Assembly: GCF_900100275.1 (NCBI RefSeq)
Contig: NZ_FNET01000021.1
Span: forward strand, 1-64,000
From: Lentzea albidocapillata subsp. violacea
GTDB lineage: Bacteria > Actinomycetota > Actinomycetes > Mycobacteriales > Pseudonocardiaceae
Direction: 5' to 3'
Length of the DNA: 64,000 bases
A model generated the notes under the pieces. The model ran no database searches and had not been told where the DNA came from. It worked only from the letters and a program-made list of their open reading frames with translations. Positions 1 to 19,666 of this stretch are shown here, one piece after another (position 1 is the stretch's first letter; every line of letters starts with the position of its first letter). Position numbers and translations under genes: made by a program.

Positions 1-549
<549 letters not shown>

Positions 550-700
550 TAAGGATTGTGTGATCGCTCCAGACGGAATATGTCTGGCATCTATCTTCTC
601 AAAGGAATTACCTCGACGAGAGGTAATTCATATATTACTGGCTGTGTTTCGGCACGCTGTTGAGTTCTCAAAGAACACGCGCACACCGCAGCTAGTCTCC
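550..700 (-). promoter_or_regulatory. 16S rRNA transcribed leader with processing hairpins
   Basis: This is the stretch between the rrn promoters and the 16S 5' end. It contains a perfect 10-bp hairpin (605-614 with 620-629, loop gacga) and a 6-bp hairpin (569-574 with 582-587). The segment 657-678, read on the minus strand, is GTTCTTTGAGAACTCAACAG, which resembles the conserved leader element upstream of many actinobacterial 16S genes. These are likely antitermination or RNase III processing elements; that role is inferred from position. Confidence 0.6.
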
Positions 701-820
701 TGAAGAGAGTTGCTTCCGGGGCTGTGTCGTACTTAAGCTTGGTTATCGAAACTTCCGACGCCCTTGGCCTCTGAGCTCAGACGAGCTACCGGCTGGGTCT
801 TCGTCGTTTCTAGATCACCC

Positions 821-829
821 ACTCTACCA
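821..829 (-). promoter_or_regulatory. Possible rrn promoter P2 (extended -10)
   Basis: The minus strand reads TGG-TAGAGT here, an extended -10 (TGn plus TAnnnT), about 270 bp upstream of the 16S start. No convincing -35 is seen at 16-18 bp. It is downstream of the stronger P1 and would be a second rrn start site. The assignment is tentative. Confidence 0.35.
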
Positions 830-908
830 CACTCGGTGGAAGCTTGGTTCGTGATCCGTGTCGCGCTCCGTTCCGGTGTTCCCGGCCCGTTCCTCGCTGA
901 CATGGAGA

Positions 909-937
909 AAGTTACACGCACGCCAACGGGGGGTCAA
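909..937 (-). promoter_or_regulatory. rrn promoter P1
   Basis: The minus strand shows -35 TTGACC (932-937), a 17-bp spacer and -10 TAACTT (909-914). This is a good match to the housekeeping sigma consensus, pointed at the 16S gene about 360 bp downstream. The placement between the tyrS terminator (1064-1101) and the rRNA leader supports its role as the main rrn promoter. Confidence 0.7.
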
Positions 938-1063
938 ATCGGGGGCAACCCAGCCACCCGCGATCTAGAAACCGCAGGTCAGCAGCCCCGTACAGGACCC
1001 TCCGACCACGCTATCGCAGCCCAAACCCGTGCACACTGTGACCGCGATCACATCGAGAAACAT

Positions 1064-1101
1064 CGAAGGCCGCCGGTCCCGGGTGGGATCGGCGGCCTTC
1101 G
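1064..1101 (-). terminator. Terminator after tyrS
   Basis: A perfect 12-bp inverted repeat (cgaaggccgccg, 1064-1075, with cggcggccttcg, 1090-1101) and a 14-nt loop sit 18 bp beyond the tyrS stop. On the minus strand it is followed by a modestly T-rich TGTTTCTC. It would insulate the rrn promoters from tyrS readthrough. Confidence 0.75.
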
Positions 1102-1119
1102 GCGACCAGAACTTGCAGG

Positions 1120-2403
<1,284 letters not shown>

Positions 2404-2406
2404 TGT

Positions 2407-2443
2407 CGCCTACCTGGTCCAACGGGTTTCGACCTGGTAGGCG
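2407..2443. repeat. Inverted repeat in tyrS upstream region
   Basis: cgcctacc (2407-2414) and ggtaggcg (2436-2443) form an 8-bp perfect inverted repeat with a 21-bp centre, in the short divergent gap between tyrS and the membrane-protein gene. It could be an operator or a leader hairpin for either gene. Function is unknown and chance occurrence is not excluded. Confidence 0.3.
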
Positions 2444-2461
2444 GACGGGTATGCGGAGGCC

Positions 2462-2899
2462 ATGACGGACCCACGTGACTCGGAGTTGCGCCGGCCGACC
2501 GAGCGCATGCCGCGCGCGGACGAACCGGTGGTCGAAGAGGTCGTCGAGCGCGACGACGACTACCGCAGGGTGCGGACGGTGCGAGCCGTCTGCGCAGTCA
2601 TCGACATCGTGTGCTGGACGTTCGCCATCGTGCTGTTGGTGCACATCTTCCTGGTGATCGGAGGTGCGAATACCGGCAACGGGTTCTTCCAGTTCATCGC
2701 CGGGTGGGCGGGCAACATCACGCTCGGCCTGGACGGTCTCTTCACGCCGGACAACGCGTCCATGGCGACGCTCCTCAACGAGGGCCTGGCCGCTGTCCTG
2801 TGGTTGATCATCGGTGCGTTGCTCACCAGCCTGATCGCCCGCATCGCGTTGCCCTCCGGACATCGGCGCGCCTGGTACCGCAGGTCCGTGCGTCCCTAG
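2462..2899 (+). CDS. Small two-pass membrane protein next to a TIR gene
   Basis: A 145-aa protein of unrecognised family. A charged N-terminus (about 40 residues, rich in Arg, Asp, Glu) precedes a hydrophobic helix (about 44-66), then a Gly/Asn-rich loop containing GNGFFQFIAGW, and a second helix (about 104-128) ending in a basic tail. The N-terminus is therefore probably cytoplasmic with two membrane spans. The ATG at 2462 follows GGAGG at a short distance. The stop codon overlaps the AGGAG ribosome site of the TIR-domain gene, 12 nt ahead of that start, so the two are almost certainly co-transcribed. It may anchor or be the membrane partner of the TIR protein; that is inference. Confidence 0.8.
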   Translation: MTDPRDSELRRPTERMPRADEPVVEEVVERDDDYRRVRTVRAVCAVIDIVCWTFAIVLLVHIFLVIGGANTGNGFFQFIAGWAGNITLGLDGLFTPDNASMATLLNEGLAAVLWLIIGALLTSLIARIALPSGHRRAWYRRSVRP

Positions 2900-2911
2900 G
2901 AGAATGACGGG

Positions 2912-3946
2912 GTGGCCGAGTACGAGTTCGACGTCGCCCCCTCGTTCGCCGAGCAGGACCGCGCCAAGGTCGAGCCGATCGTGCGACGGTTGGAGGACCT
3001 TGGCGTCAAGGTCTACTACGACGAGGACCAGCTCGTCGCGCGGTGGGGCCTCGACCTGATCGAGCTCACCACGGAGACGTTGACGCACAAGGTTCGCTTC
3101 GTGCTGATGTTCGCTTCACGGCACTACGTCGAACACAACTGGGCACGGCACGAACGCAAGACCGCACAAGCACGGGCTCTTGGGCAGCAGAACGAGTACC
3201 TGCTGCCCATCAAGCTCGACGACACCGAGGTGCCCGGCCTGCTGTCCAGCATCGGTTACCTGGACCTCCGCGTGCACGACACCGAAGTGATCGCGCAGTC
3301 CGTCGTGGAGAAGCTCGCGCAACACCGTGCCGAGTTCACCCCGTCGACCCCGATCACCCCCAAGTCGGTGGCCGCGCTGGTCAGGGAGAAGCCACGCGGC
3401 TGGGAGTACCTCCTCTACGCGACCGTTGTGGCACAAGGACTCGCTGACCTCCAGCAGAAGTACCGCGAGCACTTCCTCCGGTACTCGCCGCGCAACGGCA
3501 TCGTCGAGCACGGCAACGGCATCGACCTGATCCGCGACCGCAACGTGCTGCTGGGCGAGATCATCAAGGTCGCCGTGGAGTCCGTCTTCACCCCCGAGAC
3601 CCAGGAAGCCGCGTTCGGCAGGTCGGGCGAGCCGGGTGATGCGGACCGGATCGTGCACCTCGGCGAACTGTTCGTGCGCACGTTCGCCGAGATTCTCGAC
3701 TGGGCGCGGGGAATCCACGGAACCAGCTACGCGCACGAGCCCGCCCGTGCCGCCGCTCGGGTGCAGGCGCGGTTCGCGGACCGGCAGCTGGAGGCGATGC
3801 ACGCGGTGGCGCGGGATCTGCGCGAGGTGGCGGACACGCTGGTCGAGCGGTTGACCGCCGGGGAACGGATCGACATGACGGTGCCGCTGGTGTTCGAGGT
3901 GGAGCCGGCGTTGGAGCAGGAGTTCAAGGCTGCGCTGGACAGGCTG

Positions 3947-3955
<9 letters not shown>
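2912..3955 (+). CDS. TIR-domain protein with C-terminal helical region
   Basis: A 347-aa protein. Residues 1-140 look like a TIR domain: the opening EFDVAPSFAEQD corresponds to the box-1 pattern (YDVFISYS-like), LGVKVYYDEDQL to the region after the first helix, and SRHYVEHNWARHE places Glu81 in the W-x-x-x-E position that is the catalytic glutamate of NAD-consuming TIR domains. Residues 145-347 are mostly helical, with no family I recognise. GTG start at 2912 with AGGAGA upstream. It follows the small membrane protein by 12 nt and its 3' end overlaps convergent mpg by 9 bp. Such proteins act as NAD hydrolases or cyclic-nucleotide makers in bacterial defence; activity here is not shown by sequence alone. 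Confidence 0.8.
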
Positions 3956-5942
<1,987 letters not shown>

Positions 5943-6201
5943 TCAGCTGGCGAAGTCGTAAAGCGATTCTTCCGAACGGGCGACGAGACCGACCACGCGC
6001 CCCTCGTACAGCGCGACGTCGACCTCCCCGGAACCCGACGGCAGGGCCATCCGCGCGACCCGTACCGCGACCGAGCCCAGACTGGACCTGACCACGCCGG
6101 CGCGGAAGTTGAGCTCGCGGACGGCCTCGGCGACGGAGACGGTCTCGCCGTCCACCGCCACCGGGACCCCCGCGTCGAACGTCAGAACGGCGTGCACGGG
6201 C

Positions 6202-6209
<8 letters not shown>
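5943..6209 (-). pseudogene. Internally deleted argininosuccinate synthase remnant (88-codon mini-argG)
   Basis: An intact 88-codon ORF in the operon slot where mycobacteria have argG (between argR and argH). Residues 3-38 (with TFDAGVPVAVDG and VRELNFRAG) resemble the middle part of actinobacterial ArgG, where homologues read like FERGVPVSIDG and IEELNRRAG. Residues 57-88 (SGEV...LYEG...RSEESLYDF) resemble the extreme C-terminus of ArgG, with its SAESLYDF motif. The ATP-pyrophosphatase domain and the aspartate/citrulline binding parts are missing, so it cannot be a synthase. The ATG overlaps the argR stop by 8 nt. It could be a decaying remnant kept in frame by chance, or a small repurposed protein; the homology call is from memory of family sequences. 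Confidence 0.65.
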
Positions 6210-8766
<2,557 letters not shown>

Positions 8767-8770
<4 letters not shown>

Positions 8771-9632
8771 TTGTCCCCCAAGACCATGGTTCCGACACCT
8801 TCAGTGGTGAAAACTTCGAGCAGGACGCTGTGGGCCAGCCGGCCGTCGATCACGTGCGCCTGCGGAACGCCGCCGCGCACCGCGCGCAGGCAGGCCTCCA
8901 TCTTCGGCACCATGCCGCTTTCCAGGTCCGGCAGGATCTTCTCCAGTTCGGAGGCCCGGATCTGGTTCAGCAGCGACGAGCGGTCGGGCCAGTTCGCGTA
9001 CAGGCCTTCGACATCGGTCAGCACGACCAGCTTCTCGGCGCCCAGGGCGACCGCGAGAGCGCCGGCCGCCGTGTCCGCGTTCACGTTGTGCGGCACGCCG
9101 TGGATGTCGGGCGCGACCGACGACACGACCGGGATGCGGCCCGCACGCACGATGTCGAGCACCGCGTCCGGGTTGACCTCGGTGATGTCGCCGACGAGAC
9201 CGATGTCGACCTCCTCGCCGTCCACGATCGCACCACGGCGCGTGGCCGTGAACAGGTGCGCGTCCTCGCCGGAGATGCCGACGGCGTAAGGGCCGTGCTG
9301 GTTGATCAGGCCCACGAGCTCGCGCCCGACCTGCCCGACCAGGACCATCCGCACGACGTCCATGGCCTCCGGCGTCGTGACGCGCAGGCCGCCGCGGAAC
9401 TCGCTGTGGATGCCGAGCCTGTCCAGCATGGACTTGATCTGCGGGCCGCCGCCGTGCACGACGACCGGGCGCAGGCCACACAGCCGCAGGAACACCATGT
9501 CCTCGGCGAACGCCTTCTTCAGCCCGTCGTCGACCATGGCGTTGCCGCCGTACTTCACGACCACGAGCGCGCCGCGGAAACGCTCCAGCCACGGCAGCGC
9601 TTCGACGAGGACTGCCGCCTTCTCTTGTGCGT

Positions 9633-9636
<4 letters not shown>
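8767..9636 (-). CDS. argB: Acetylglutamate kinase
   Basis: 289-aa amino-acid kinase that phosphorylates N-acetylglutamate, the usual feedback-controlled step of the acetyl-cycle arginine pathway. Motifs: [10 protein letters not shown] (phosphate-binding lysine and GG), VVHGGGPQI, and [12 protein letters not shown] (substrate and metal region). ATG start at 9636 overlaps the argJ stop (ATGA). The short N-terminal helix before VVKYGG, typical of arginine-sensitive forms, is present. Confidence 0.96.
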
Positions 9637-13425
<3,789 letters not shown>

Positions 13426-13429
<4 letters not shown>

Positions 13430-14898
13430 GGTACGTCTGGACGCTGCTCGCGTTCCTGGTCGGCCTGGTGCCGCTGGTCGCCCCGCTGGCACCGGTCCCC
13501 CATCCCGCGCTGACGGTCGCGACCGCGCTGTGGATCGCCGCGCTGGTGTGGATCGCGCCGGACAGGCCCGAGTGGGCGCTGCTGCTCACCGCGCCGCTCT
13601 TCGCGGTGAACAACCTGTGGGCGCAGGCCATCACGACGATCGTGGTCTTCACCGCGTGCCGCCGCCTCCCGCGCCTGGGCCGGTTGTGGGCGCTGCTCGG
13701 GATCATGACGCTGCTGCAGACCGCGTTCAGCCAGTTCCAGGAGAGCTACCGGAGCATGCCGCTCTGGGAAGCGGTGGCCGGCGCGGTCATCGGTTCAGTG
13801 TTCTTCGTGCTGTTCCCGGCGGTCTCGGGCATGCTGCTCGGCCGCCGCAAGCCGATGGTCCGGCTGCTGCAGGAACGCAACGAGTACCTCGAACGCGCCC
13901 GTGCGCTGACCGCCGCGTCCGCCCGTGCCGACGAACGCGCGCACATCGCCGGCGAGATGCACGACATGCTCGGCCACCGGCTCAGCCTGATCTCCATCCA
14001 CGCCGGGGCGCTCGAGCTCACGACCGCGCGCAAGGCTCCCCAGCTGCACGAGCAGGCCGAACTGATCCGCACCACGTCGTCGCTCGCGATGGCGGAACTG
14101 CGCGAGATCCTCGGCGTGCTGCGGACGAACCCCGAGCCCGAGTCGCTCGACGAGGACACCGGCACCCGTTCCGACATCGCCGCGCTGGTCGAGGGTTCCG
14201 GGCTCGCCGCGTCGCTCGACTGGTCCGGCGACGACCTGCACGGCGCCGACCAGCGCACCCGCCGCGCAGTGCACCGGGTGGTCCGCGAGGCCCTGACCAA
14301 CGTCGCCAAGCACGCGCCGTCCGCCCGCACGCGGGTGCAGGTCGCGGTCCAGGCCGGCCGGGCCCGCATCCAGGTCGTGAACGGCCCGTCGCCGGCGACT
14401 CCCGGCAGGGGCACCCGGCGCGGCCTGATCGGGCTGGAGGAACGCGTCGGGCTGCTCGGCGGGTCGTTCAGCGCGGGTCCGCCGGTCGAGGGCGGTTTCC
14501 GGGTGGCGGCGGACGTGCCGCTGAACCCGCCGGCCCAGGCGGACCTGACCGCCACCGAGGCCGTGGAGGTGCCACCGCCGCTCGCCGCCGAGGTGCTGAC
14601 CGTGCCGCGGGTGCTGGGCGGGGGCTGCCTCGGGTTGCTGACGCTGCTGCCGATCGCGGGCGCGCTGATCGTGTTGCTGCTCTTCGCGTTGCTCAACCCG
14701 ACGCAGATGAACGCGCCGTACTTCGACTCGTTGCGGGTGGGCGTCACGGCTGAAGGGGACGTGTACGAGGAGTTCGGCCTCGGGCAGCTCGGCGTGGACG
14801 GGTGCTCACGGTTCCGGACGTCGCACAACCCCGACCTCTCCTACAAGCTGTGCTTCCGCGACGGCAGGTTGTCCTCGAAGGAGCAGGAGCGCACGTAG
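13426..14898 (+). CDS. Sensor histidine kinase with extracytoplasmic C-terminal domain (copy 2)
   Basis: 490-aa paralogue of the preceding kinase with the same architecture: N-terminal membrane helices, HisKA_3 with EMHDMLGHRL, HATPase_c with EALTNVAKHA and GLIGLEERV, a further membrane span (about 405-430) and a short exported tail with two cysteines (DGCSRF, KLCFRD). Both copies keep the phospho-acceptor His and the ATP-binding Asn, so both look active. The start is ATG at 13426, overlapping the stop of copy 1; the longer frame to 13327 lies inside copy 1. The tandem pair most likely arose by duplication and may form heterodimers feeding one regulator. Confidence 0.9.
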
Positions 14899-14908
14899 GC
14901 TGCTGGGC

Positions 14909-15550
14909 GTGATCCGAGTTCTCATCGCCGACGACGAAACGCTCATGCGGGCCGGCATCCGGCTGATCCTGGAGAACGACCCCGAGATCACCGTGGTCGC
15001 CGAGGCGAGCGACGGCAGACAGGCCGTCGAGCTGACCCTGAAGCACACGATCGACGTCGCCCTGCTCGACATCCGCATGCCGGGTGGCGACGGGCTCAAG
15101 GCCGCCGAGCAGATCGCGGCGAGGGCCAACGTCGTCATGCTCACGACGTTCGGCGAGGACTCCTACGTGGCCCAGGCGCTGAAGGTCGGCGCGACCGGGT
15201 TCCTGCTCAAGGACACCCCGCCGCAGGAGCTGATCAACGCCGTCCGCAGGGCCGCGCGGGGCGAGCCGATCCTGGCCCCGCAGATCACCAAACGCCTGAT
15301 CGAGAAGCACCTGACCGCACCGAACGACGGTTCGGAGGCGCGCCGCAAGATCGACACGCTCACCGAGACCGAACGGGGCGTGCTCAAGCTCGTGGGCGAG
15401 GGGCTGTCCAACACCGAGATCGGTGAGCAGCTCTTCATGGCGACCGGCACGGTGAAGGCGCACATCAGCCGGATCCTGCCCAAGCTGGCGTGCTCCAACC
15501 GCGTGCAGGCCGCCATCGTGGCCCACGACGCCGGCCTCACCCGGTCGTGA
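14909..15550 (+). CDS. NarL/FixJ-family response regulator
   Basis: 213-aa DNA-binding response regulator. Receiver domain (1-118) with the acidic pair in IADDE, phospho-acceptor Asp in ALLDIRMPG, and the conserved Lys in FLLKDTPP. LuxR-type helix-turn-helix (about 148-205) with LTETERGVLKLVGEGLSNTE and TVKAHISRIL. GTG start at 14909, 10 nt after the second kinase, so the three genes form one signalling operon. Its stop (TGA, 15548-15550) abuts the sthA stop on the other strand. Confidence 0.93.
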   Translation: MIRVLIADDETLMRAGIRLILENDPEITVVAEASDGRQAVELTLKHTIDVALLDIRMPGGDGLKAAEQIAARANVVMLTTFGEDSYVAQALKVGATGFLLKDTPPQELINAVRRAARGEPILAPQITKRLIEKHLTAPNDGSEARRKIDTLTETERGVLKLVGEGLSNTEIGEQLFMATGTVKAHISRILPKLACSNRVQAAIVAHDAGLTRS

Positions 15551-16975
15551 TCACTCGGTCGTGAAGCGGTCCAGTGCGCGGATCTTGTTCGTGGCGTCCA
15601 GCGCCGCGACCTTGTAGGCCTCGGACAGCGTCGGGTAGTTGAAGACCGTGTCGACCAGGTAGTCGACCGTGCCGCCGCAGCCCATCACGGCCTGACCGAT
15701 GTGCACCAGGTCCGTGGCGCCGGTGCCGAACACGTGCACACCGAGGATCTTCCGGTCCACAGTGGACACCAGCAGCTTCAGCATGCCGTACGCGTCACCG
15801 ACGATCTGGCCGCGGGCGAGCTCGCGGTACCGGGAGATGCCGACCTCGTAGGGCACCGCGGACGACGTCAGCTCGGCTTCGGTGGCGCCGCAGTAGGAGA
15901 TCTCGGGGATCGTGTAGATGCCGATCGGCTGCAGCGCGGTCAGTTCGTGCACCGCCTCGCCGAACGCGTGGTAGGCGGCCAGCCGGCCCTGGTCCATCGA
16001 CGTCGCGGCCAGCGCCGGGAAGCCGATCACGTCGCCGACGGCGTAGATGTGCTCGACCGGCGTGCGGTAGTGCTCGTCGACGGACAGGCGGCCGCGGTTG
16101 TCGGCCTCGATCCCGGCGGCGGCGAGGTTCAGCTTCTCGGTGGTGCCCTGCCGGCCCGCCGAGTACATGACGGCGGCGGCCGGGATGCGCTTGCCGGAGG
16201 CCAGCGTCGTGATGGTGCCGCCCTTGGACACCTCGACGTTCACCACCTTCTCGCCGAAGCGGAACGTGACCGCCTGGTCGCGCAGGTGGAACTTCAGCGA
16301 CTCGACGATCTCGGGATCGCAGAAGTCCAGCATCTTCTCGCGCTGCTCCACGACCGTCACGCGGGTGCCCAGGGCGGCGAACATCGAGGCGTACTCGATG
16401 CCGATCACGCCCGCGCCGACGACCACGAGCGACGCCGGGATCTCCTGCAGTGCGAAGACCTCGTCGGAGTCGAGGATCCGCTCCTCGTCGAAGTCCACCA
16501 CGGAGGGGCGGGCCGGCGTCGTGCCGGTCGCGATGACGATGTACTCGCCGGTGATCGTGGTGTGGTCGCCGCGGTGGCTCCCGTCGACGGCGACGGTGTG
16601 CTCGTCGAGGAAGCGGCCCCAGCCGTTGAGGAGGTCGATGCCGTTGCGGTGCAGTTGCGCGCGCACGACCTGGACCTCGCGGCCGATCACGTGCTGCGTG
16701 CGGGCCATCAGGTCGGTGATCGTGATGTCCTGCTTGACGCGGTAGCTGGCGCCGTACAGCTCGCGCTGGCTCATGCCCGTCAGGAACATGACGGCTTCGC
16801 GCAGGGTCTTCGACGGGATGGTGCCCGTGTTCGCGCAGACACCGCCGACCATCTCCTGCTTGTCGATGATCGCCACGCGCTTGCCCAGCTTCGCACCTGC
16901 GATCGCCGCCTTCTGGCCGCCAGGGCCAGAGCCGATGACGATCAGGTCGTAGTCGTACGGCGTCATGGTCGACAC
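15551..16975 (-). CDS. sthA: Soluble pyridine nucleotide transhydrogenase (Si-specific)
   Basis: 474-aa FAD flavoprotein that exchanges reducing equivalents between NADPH and NAD. Two GxGxxG folds are visible ([12 protein letters not shown] near the start and [13 protein letters not shown] near 185), plus the C-terminal dimerisation domain with [11 protein letters not shown]. The active-site region reads [15 protein letters not shown]: one Cys remains but the disulfide partner of dihydrolipoamide dehydrogenases is absent, as in SthA. The GTG at 16975 or ATG at 16966 may be the start; the protein core begins [14 protein letters not shown] either way. It follows the secreted-protein gene closely. 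Confidence 0.9.
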   Translation of the reverse strand: MSTMTPYDYDLIVIGSGPGGQKAAIAGAKLGKRVAIIDKQEMVGGVCANTGTIPSKTLREAVMFLTGMSQRELYGASYRVKQDITITDLMARTQHVIGREVQVVRAQLHRNGIDLLNGWGRFLDEHTVAVDGSHRGDHTTITGEYIVIATGTTPARPSVVDFDEERILDSDEVFALQEIPASLVVVGAGVIGIEYASMFAALGTRVTVVEQREKMLDFCDPEIVESLKFHLRDQAVTFRFGEKVVNVEVSKGGTITTLASGKRIPAAAVMYSAGRQGTTEKLNLAAAGIEADNRGRLSVDEHYRTPVEHIYAVGDVIGFPALAATSMDQGRLAAYHAFGEAVHELTALQPIGIYTIPEISYCGATEAELTSSAVPYEVGISRYRELARGQIVGDAYGMLKLLVSTVDRKILGVHVFGTGATDLVHIGQAVMGCGGTVDYLVDTVFNYPTLSEAYKVAALDATNKIRALDRFTTE

Positions 16976-16976
16976 C

Positions 16977-17981
16977 CTACTTCGACGGCTGCGATTCCAC
17001 TCCGGAACTCCTGAACGGCAGCAGATCCAGCAGGCGGCCGGTGGCCCGGTACTCCGCGACCCGCTCGGCGAACGGCCGCTGCACGATCCGGTGCACCGCG
17101 TCCCTGCTGAGCCGCTCGTAGGCGGGCACCGTGTCGTTGCTCAGGAAGTCCCAGCGCGCCACCCGGTCCGCGTAGTTGAACGCGGGCAGCGGACCGCCGA
17201 ACAACGGCCGGTACTGCGCCGGCGTCTTCCCGCCGGGAACGGGCATCGGCCCGGCGACCGTGATCGCGTACGTGACCATCTCGCCGGGCGGCAGCAGCCG
17301 GGACCGCATCCGGTCGAACTGGCCGGCGATCACCAGGTTCTGCTCGCGTGACGAGAACTCCATGACGGCCTGCGCCGGGTCCGCCCACGCCGCCGTGGTG
17401 TCGGCGTCGATGATGCCCGCGTCGCGCAGTTCCTCCACGGCCTTGATGCCACCGTGCAGGTAGGCGGCGTGCATCGCGCCTAAGTCCATGAAGATGTGCT
17501 TCTGCATCGACATCAGCATCGACGAGAACCAGCGCAGTTCCGGGACCGAACCGAGGTCGAGCATTCCGGCGGCGAAAGCAGGCGCGCCGATGTTCGCGAA
17601 ACCCATCCACCGCAACGTGTCCGGGTGCGTCAGGTAGAGCTTCGTGTAGAAGTCGTAGACGGCGAAGATCACCGCGCGGTTGGCGTCCGCGGAACGCTGC
17701 GGGTCCCACTCGGCCAGGTTGACGCCCGCGTCCTCGGCGGCACGCACGATCCAGTACTGCCACAGCAACGCCCTGAACCTCGCCGGCGCGATGCCCCTGG
17801 CCCGGTATCCGGCCAGCGCCTGCTCGATCGCGGCACGGTCGGACGGCAGGTCGGGGTGCACTCCACCCCGCTGTTCGCCGTTTCCGTTCACCAGCGGCAG
17901 ATCCAGGTAATCCACCGTGTCCGCTTTGGTAGCACCCATGCTGCCGAGCACGAGCGCCGCCACGACCATGAGCACGCGCAT
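16977..17981 (-). CDS. Secreted protein of unknown function
   Basis: 334 aa with a clear signal peptide: [20 protein letters not shown], cleavage likely after residue 20. The mature part is largely helical with many aromatic residues ([53 protein letters not shown]). No catalytic signature or family is recognised. The ATG at 17981 is preferred because it gives the signal sequence; longer in-frame extensions lack one. The gene ends 1-10 nt before sthA and may be co-transcribed with it. Divergent from the AlkD-like gene. Confidence 0.75.
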   Translation of the reverse strand: MRVLMVVAALVLGSMGATKADTVDYLDLPLVNGNGEQRGGVHPDLPSDRAAIEQALAGYRARGIAPARFRALLWQYWIVRAAEDAGVNLAEWDPQRSADANRAVIFAVYDFYTKLYLTHPDTLRWMGFANIGAPAFAAGMLDLGSVPELRWFSSMLMSMQKHIFMDLGAMHAAYLHGGIKAVEELRDAGIIDADTTAAWADPAQAVMEFSSREQNLVIAGQFDRMRSRLLPPGEMVTYAITVAGPMPVPGGKTPAQYRPLFGGPLPAFNYADRVARWDFLSNDTVPAYERLSRDAVHRIVQRPFAERVAEYRATGRLLDLLPFRSSGVESQPSK

Positions 17982-18127
17982 GAACGCGAACTGTATCCGG
18001 ATCAAGCACCCTTTCCGTTCACATGAGCACCCGGTCAAGTGATGTTTTGCGCGTTCGTTAGGACTTCCGGTACCGATGGGGCCATAAATCCCAACAGGGC
18101 TACTCCTTATGCCTATAACGTTTGGGT

Positions 18128-18796
18128 GTGACTCTTGAGGTTTCCTTGATCGAGGCGGTTCGAGCGGGACTCGAGGAGCGCGCGGATCCGGTGAAGGCGC
18201 TGGAGATGCAGGCGTACATGAAGTCCGGCATGCCATTCCTGGGCGTGCAGAAACCGGGACGCGTGGCACTGCTGAAGTCGCTTCCCCAGTTGCACGACCG
18301 GGACGAGTGGCTCGGCGCGATCCAGATGTTGTGGCGCGAGGCGACCTATCGCGAGGAGCGCTACATCGCGTTGTCACTGAGCGGTGATCGCCGATTCCAG
18401 TCCGTCGATCTGCTGCCGTGGTTCGACGAGATGATCGTGACTGGCGCGTGGTGGGACTACGTCGACGAGATCGCGTCGAAACGCGTCGGGCCGTTGCTGC
18501 GCTCGACGCCTGACGTCGTGCGGCCGTTGATGCTGAAGTGGTCCGTCGACGCGGACAGGTGGCGCCGCCGGACGTCGGTGATCTGCCAGCTCGGGTTCAA
18601 GGGCGCGACCGACGTGGAACTGCTGACGGCGTGCGTCGACGCCAACGTGGACGATCCCGACTTCTTCCTGCGCAAGGGGATCGGCTGGGCGCTGCGGGAG
18701 TTCGCGAAGACCGAGCCTGGCTGGGTGCGCTCGTTCGTCGAGGCCCGGCCTGGGTTGTCGCCGTTGTCACGGCGCGAGGCGTTGAAACACCTCTAG
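18128..18796 (+). CDS. AlkD-like DNA alkylation repair protein
   Basis: 222-aa HEAT-repeat DNA glycosylase that excises alkylated bases without base flipping. The diagnostic helix pair is present: GAWWDYVDEIASK holds the Trp and the catalytic Asp of AlkD, and FFLRKGIGWALREFAKT is the conserved region carrying the second aromatic. A GTG start at 18128 (VTLEVSL) is preferred over TTG at 18122. TATAAC at 18114-18119 is 8 nt ahead of the GTG, so a leaderless transcript is possible though no -35 is clear. The 3' end overlaps the convergent neighbour. Partner in function to mpg at 4 kb, but not in operon. Confidence 0.88.
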   Translation: MTLEVSLIEAVRAGLEERADPVKALEMQAYMKSGMPFLGVQKPGRVALLKSLPQLHDRDEWLGAIQMLWREATYREERYIALSLSGDRRFQSVDLLPWFDEMIVTGAWWDYVDEIASKRVGPLLRSTPDVVRPLMLKWSVDADRWRRRTSVICQLGFKGATDVELLTACVDANVDDPDFFLRKGIGWALREFAKTEPGWVRSFVEARPGLSPLSRREALKHL

Positions 18797-19290
18797 CCGT
18801 GTTTCGCGCGACCCGAGTAGGTGAGCGGGAAGACGAGCTCGGCGCACGCCGCCGGGACGTCGGCGGCGACCTCGACCTTCATGGCGACCTCGACCGCACC
18901 TCCCGCGGGGATCTCCACGACGTCGGTGAGCGGCACGACCGTCAGCACGCCGGACGGGCAGCCCTCGACGCGCTGCTGGGTGCCGTCGAGCGGCTGGCCG
19001 GGCACCGCCGACAGGCTCTCGACGATGATGACGACCGGGTTGGGGTTGGACAGCCGCACCTTGCGCTGGCCCACGGCACCTGGCTTGAGCTCCACGGGAG
19101 CGCCGGAGATGTCGTTGATCTCGAACGGCTTGAGCTGCTGCATGCCCGACTCGCCGCTGCTCACGGAATACGCCATCGCGGGCAGTTGCTGCTCGGGCCA
19201 CGTGAGGTGCATGGCCGCCACGACCGCGGCGCCGACCATGAGGATCGTCAAGGACACAGCGATCTCAAGGCGCGGACCCAGACTACGCAT
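18793..19290 (-). CDS. Signal-anchored exported protein, unknown function
   Basis: 165 aa. One N-terminal hydrophobic helix (about 9-29) follows a basic start (MRSLGPRLE), giving a type II anchor or uncleaved signal. The exported part is beta-rich, with NDISGAPVELKPG and KVRLSNPNPVVIIVESL, reminiscent of an Ig-like sandwich. Two cysteines (EGCPSG, AACAEL) could form a disulfide. ATG at 19290 with a GAG-rich ribosome site upstream. The 3' end overlaps the AlkD-like gene. No family recognised. Confidence 0.7.
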   Translation of the reverse strand: MRSLGPRLEIAVSLTILMVGAAVVAAMHLTWPEQQLPAMAYSVSSGESGMQQLKPFEINDISGAPVELKPGAVGQRKVRLSNPNPVVIIVESLSAVPGQPLDGTQQRVEGCPSGVLTVVPLTDVVEIPAGGAVEVAMKVEVAADVPAACAELVFPLTYSGRAKHG

Positions 19291-19609
19291 GGCGCAACTC
19301 TCCAGAGTTGTTGCTCCCAGGCGGTGGGTTCGCCTCTAGCTCCCCACCGGACCGGCGACCATACTCGCCCGGTGGTTCATCGCTTCGCCCCTCGGCCCTG
19401 GCGGGCCGCGCCGCCAATCTTGGAGAAGCTTCACGTACTGCGCAAGCGTCTGACGGGCGCCGATTTCCCCTTGTAATGAGGGTCTTTTGGCACCTTGACA
19501 GCTACGCAGGGCTACCACCTGCTGATTTGACCCCAAATCCCGACTTCCGGGACTCAGCCGATCGAGCGAACTTGCCCATCGGTTTTTCGGTACCACGACC
19601 TGGGTTTGT
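19291..19609. other. Intergenic region, no gene recognised
   Basis: About 320 bp between the anchored protein and the pheT terminator. It should hold the promoter of the minus-strand gene at 18793-19290. A TTGACA occurs on the plus strand near 19495, but there is no matching -10 and no gene downstream. No tRNA, repeat or conserved ORF was seen. Confidence 0.5.
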
Positions 19610-19652
19610 GCACGCGGGGAGCTTTCCGTACTCCAGGAAGGTCCCCGCGTGC
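19610..19652 (-). terminator. Terminator after pheT
   Basis: gcacgcgggga (19610-19620) pairs perfectly with tccccgcgtgc (19642-19652), and an inner tttcc/ggaa pairing extends the stem. It lies 15 bp past the pheT stop on the minus strand. There is no long T-run, which is common for actinobacterial terminators. Confidence 0.75.
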
Positions 19653-19666
19653 CGTCAGCCGGCAGG

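Noticed and set aside
15551-16975. Dihydrolipoamide dehydrogenase
   Set aside because: The active-site pair of cysteines is reduced to one ([15 protein letters not shown]), which fits SthA and not a disulfide reductase.
19291-19609. tRNA or small RNA gene in the gap before pheT
   Set aside because: No cloverleaf, T-loop GTTCGA context or conserved RNA structure was found by eye.
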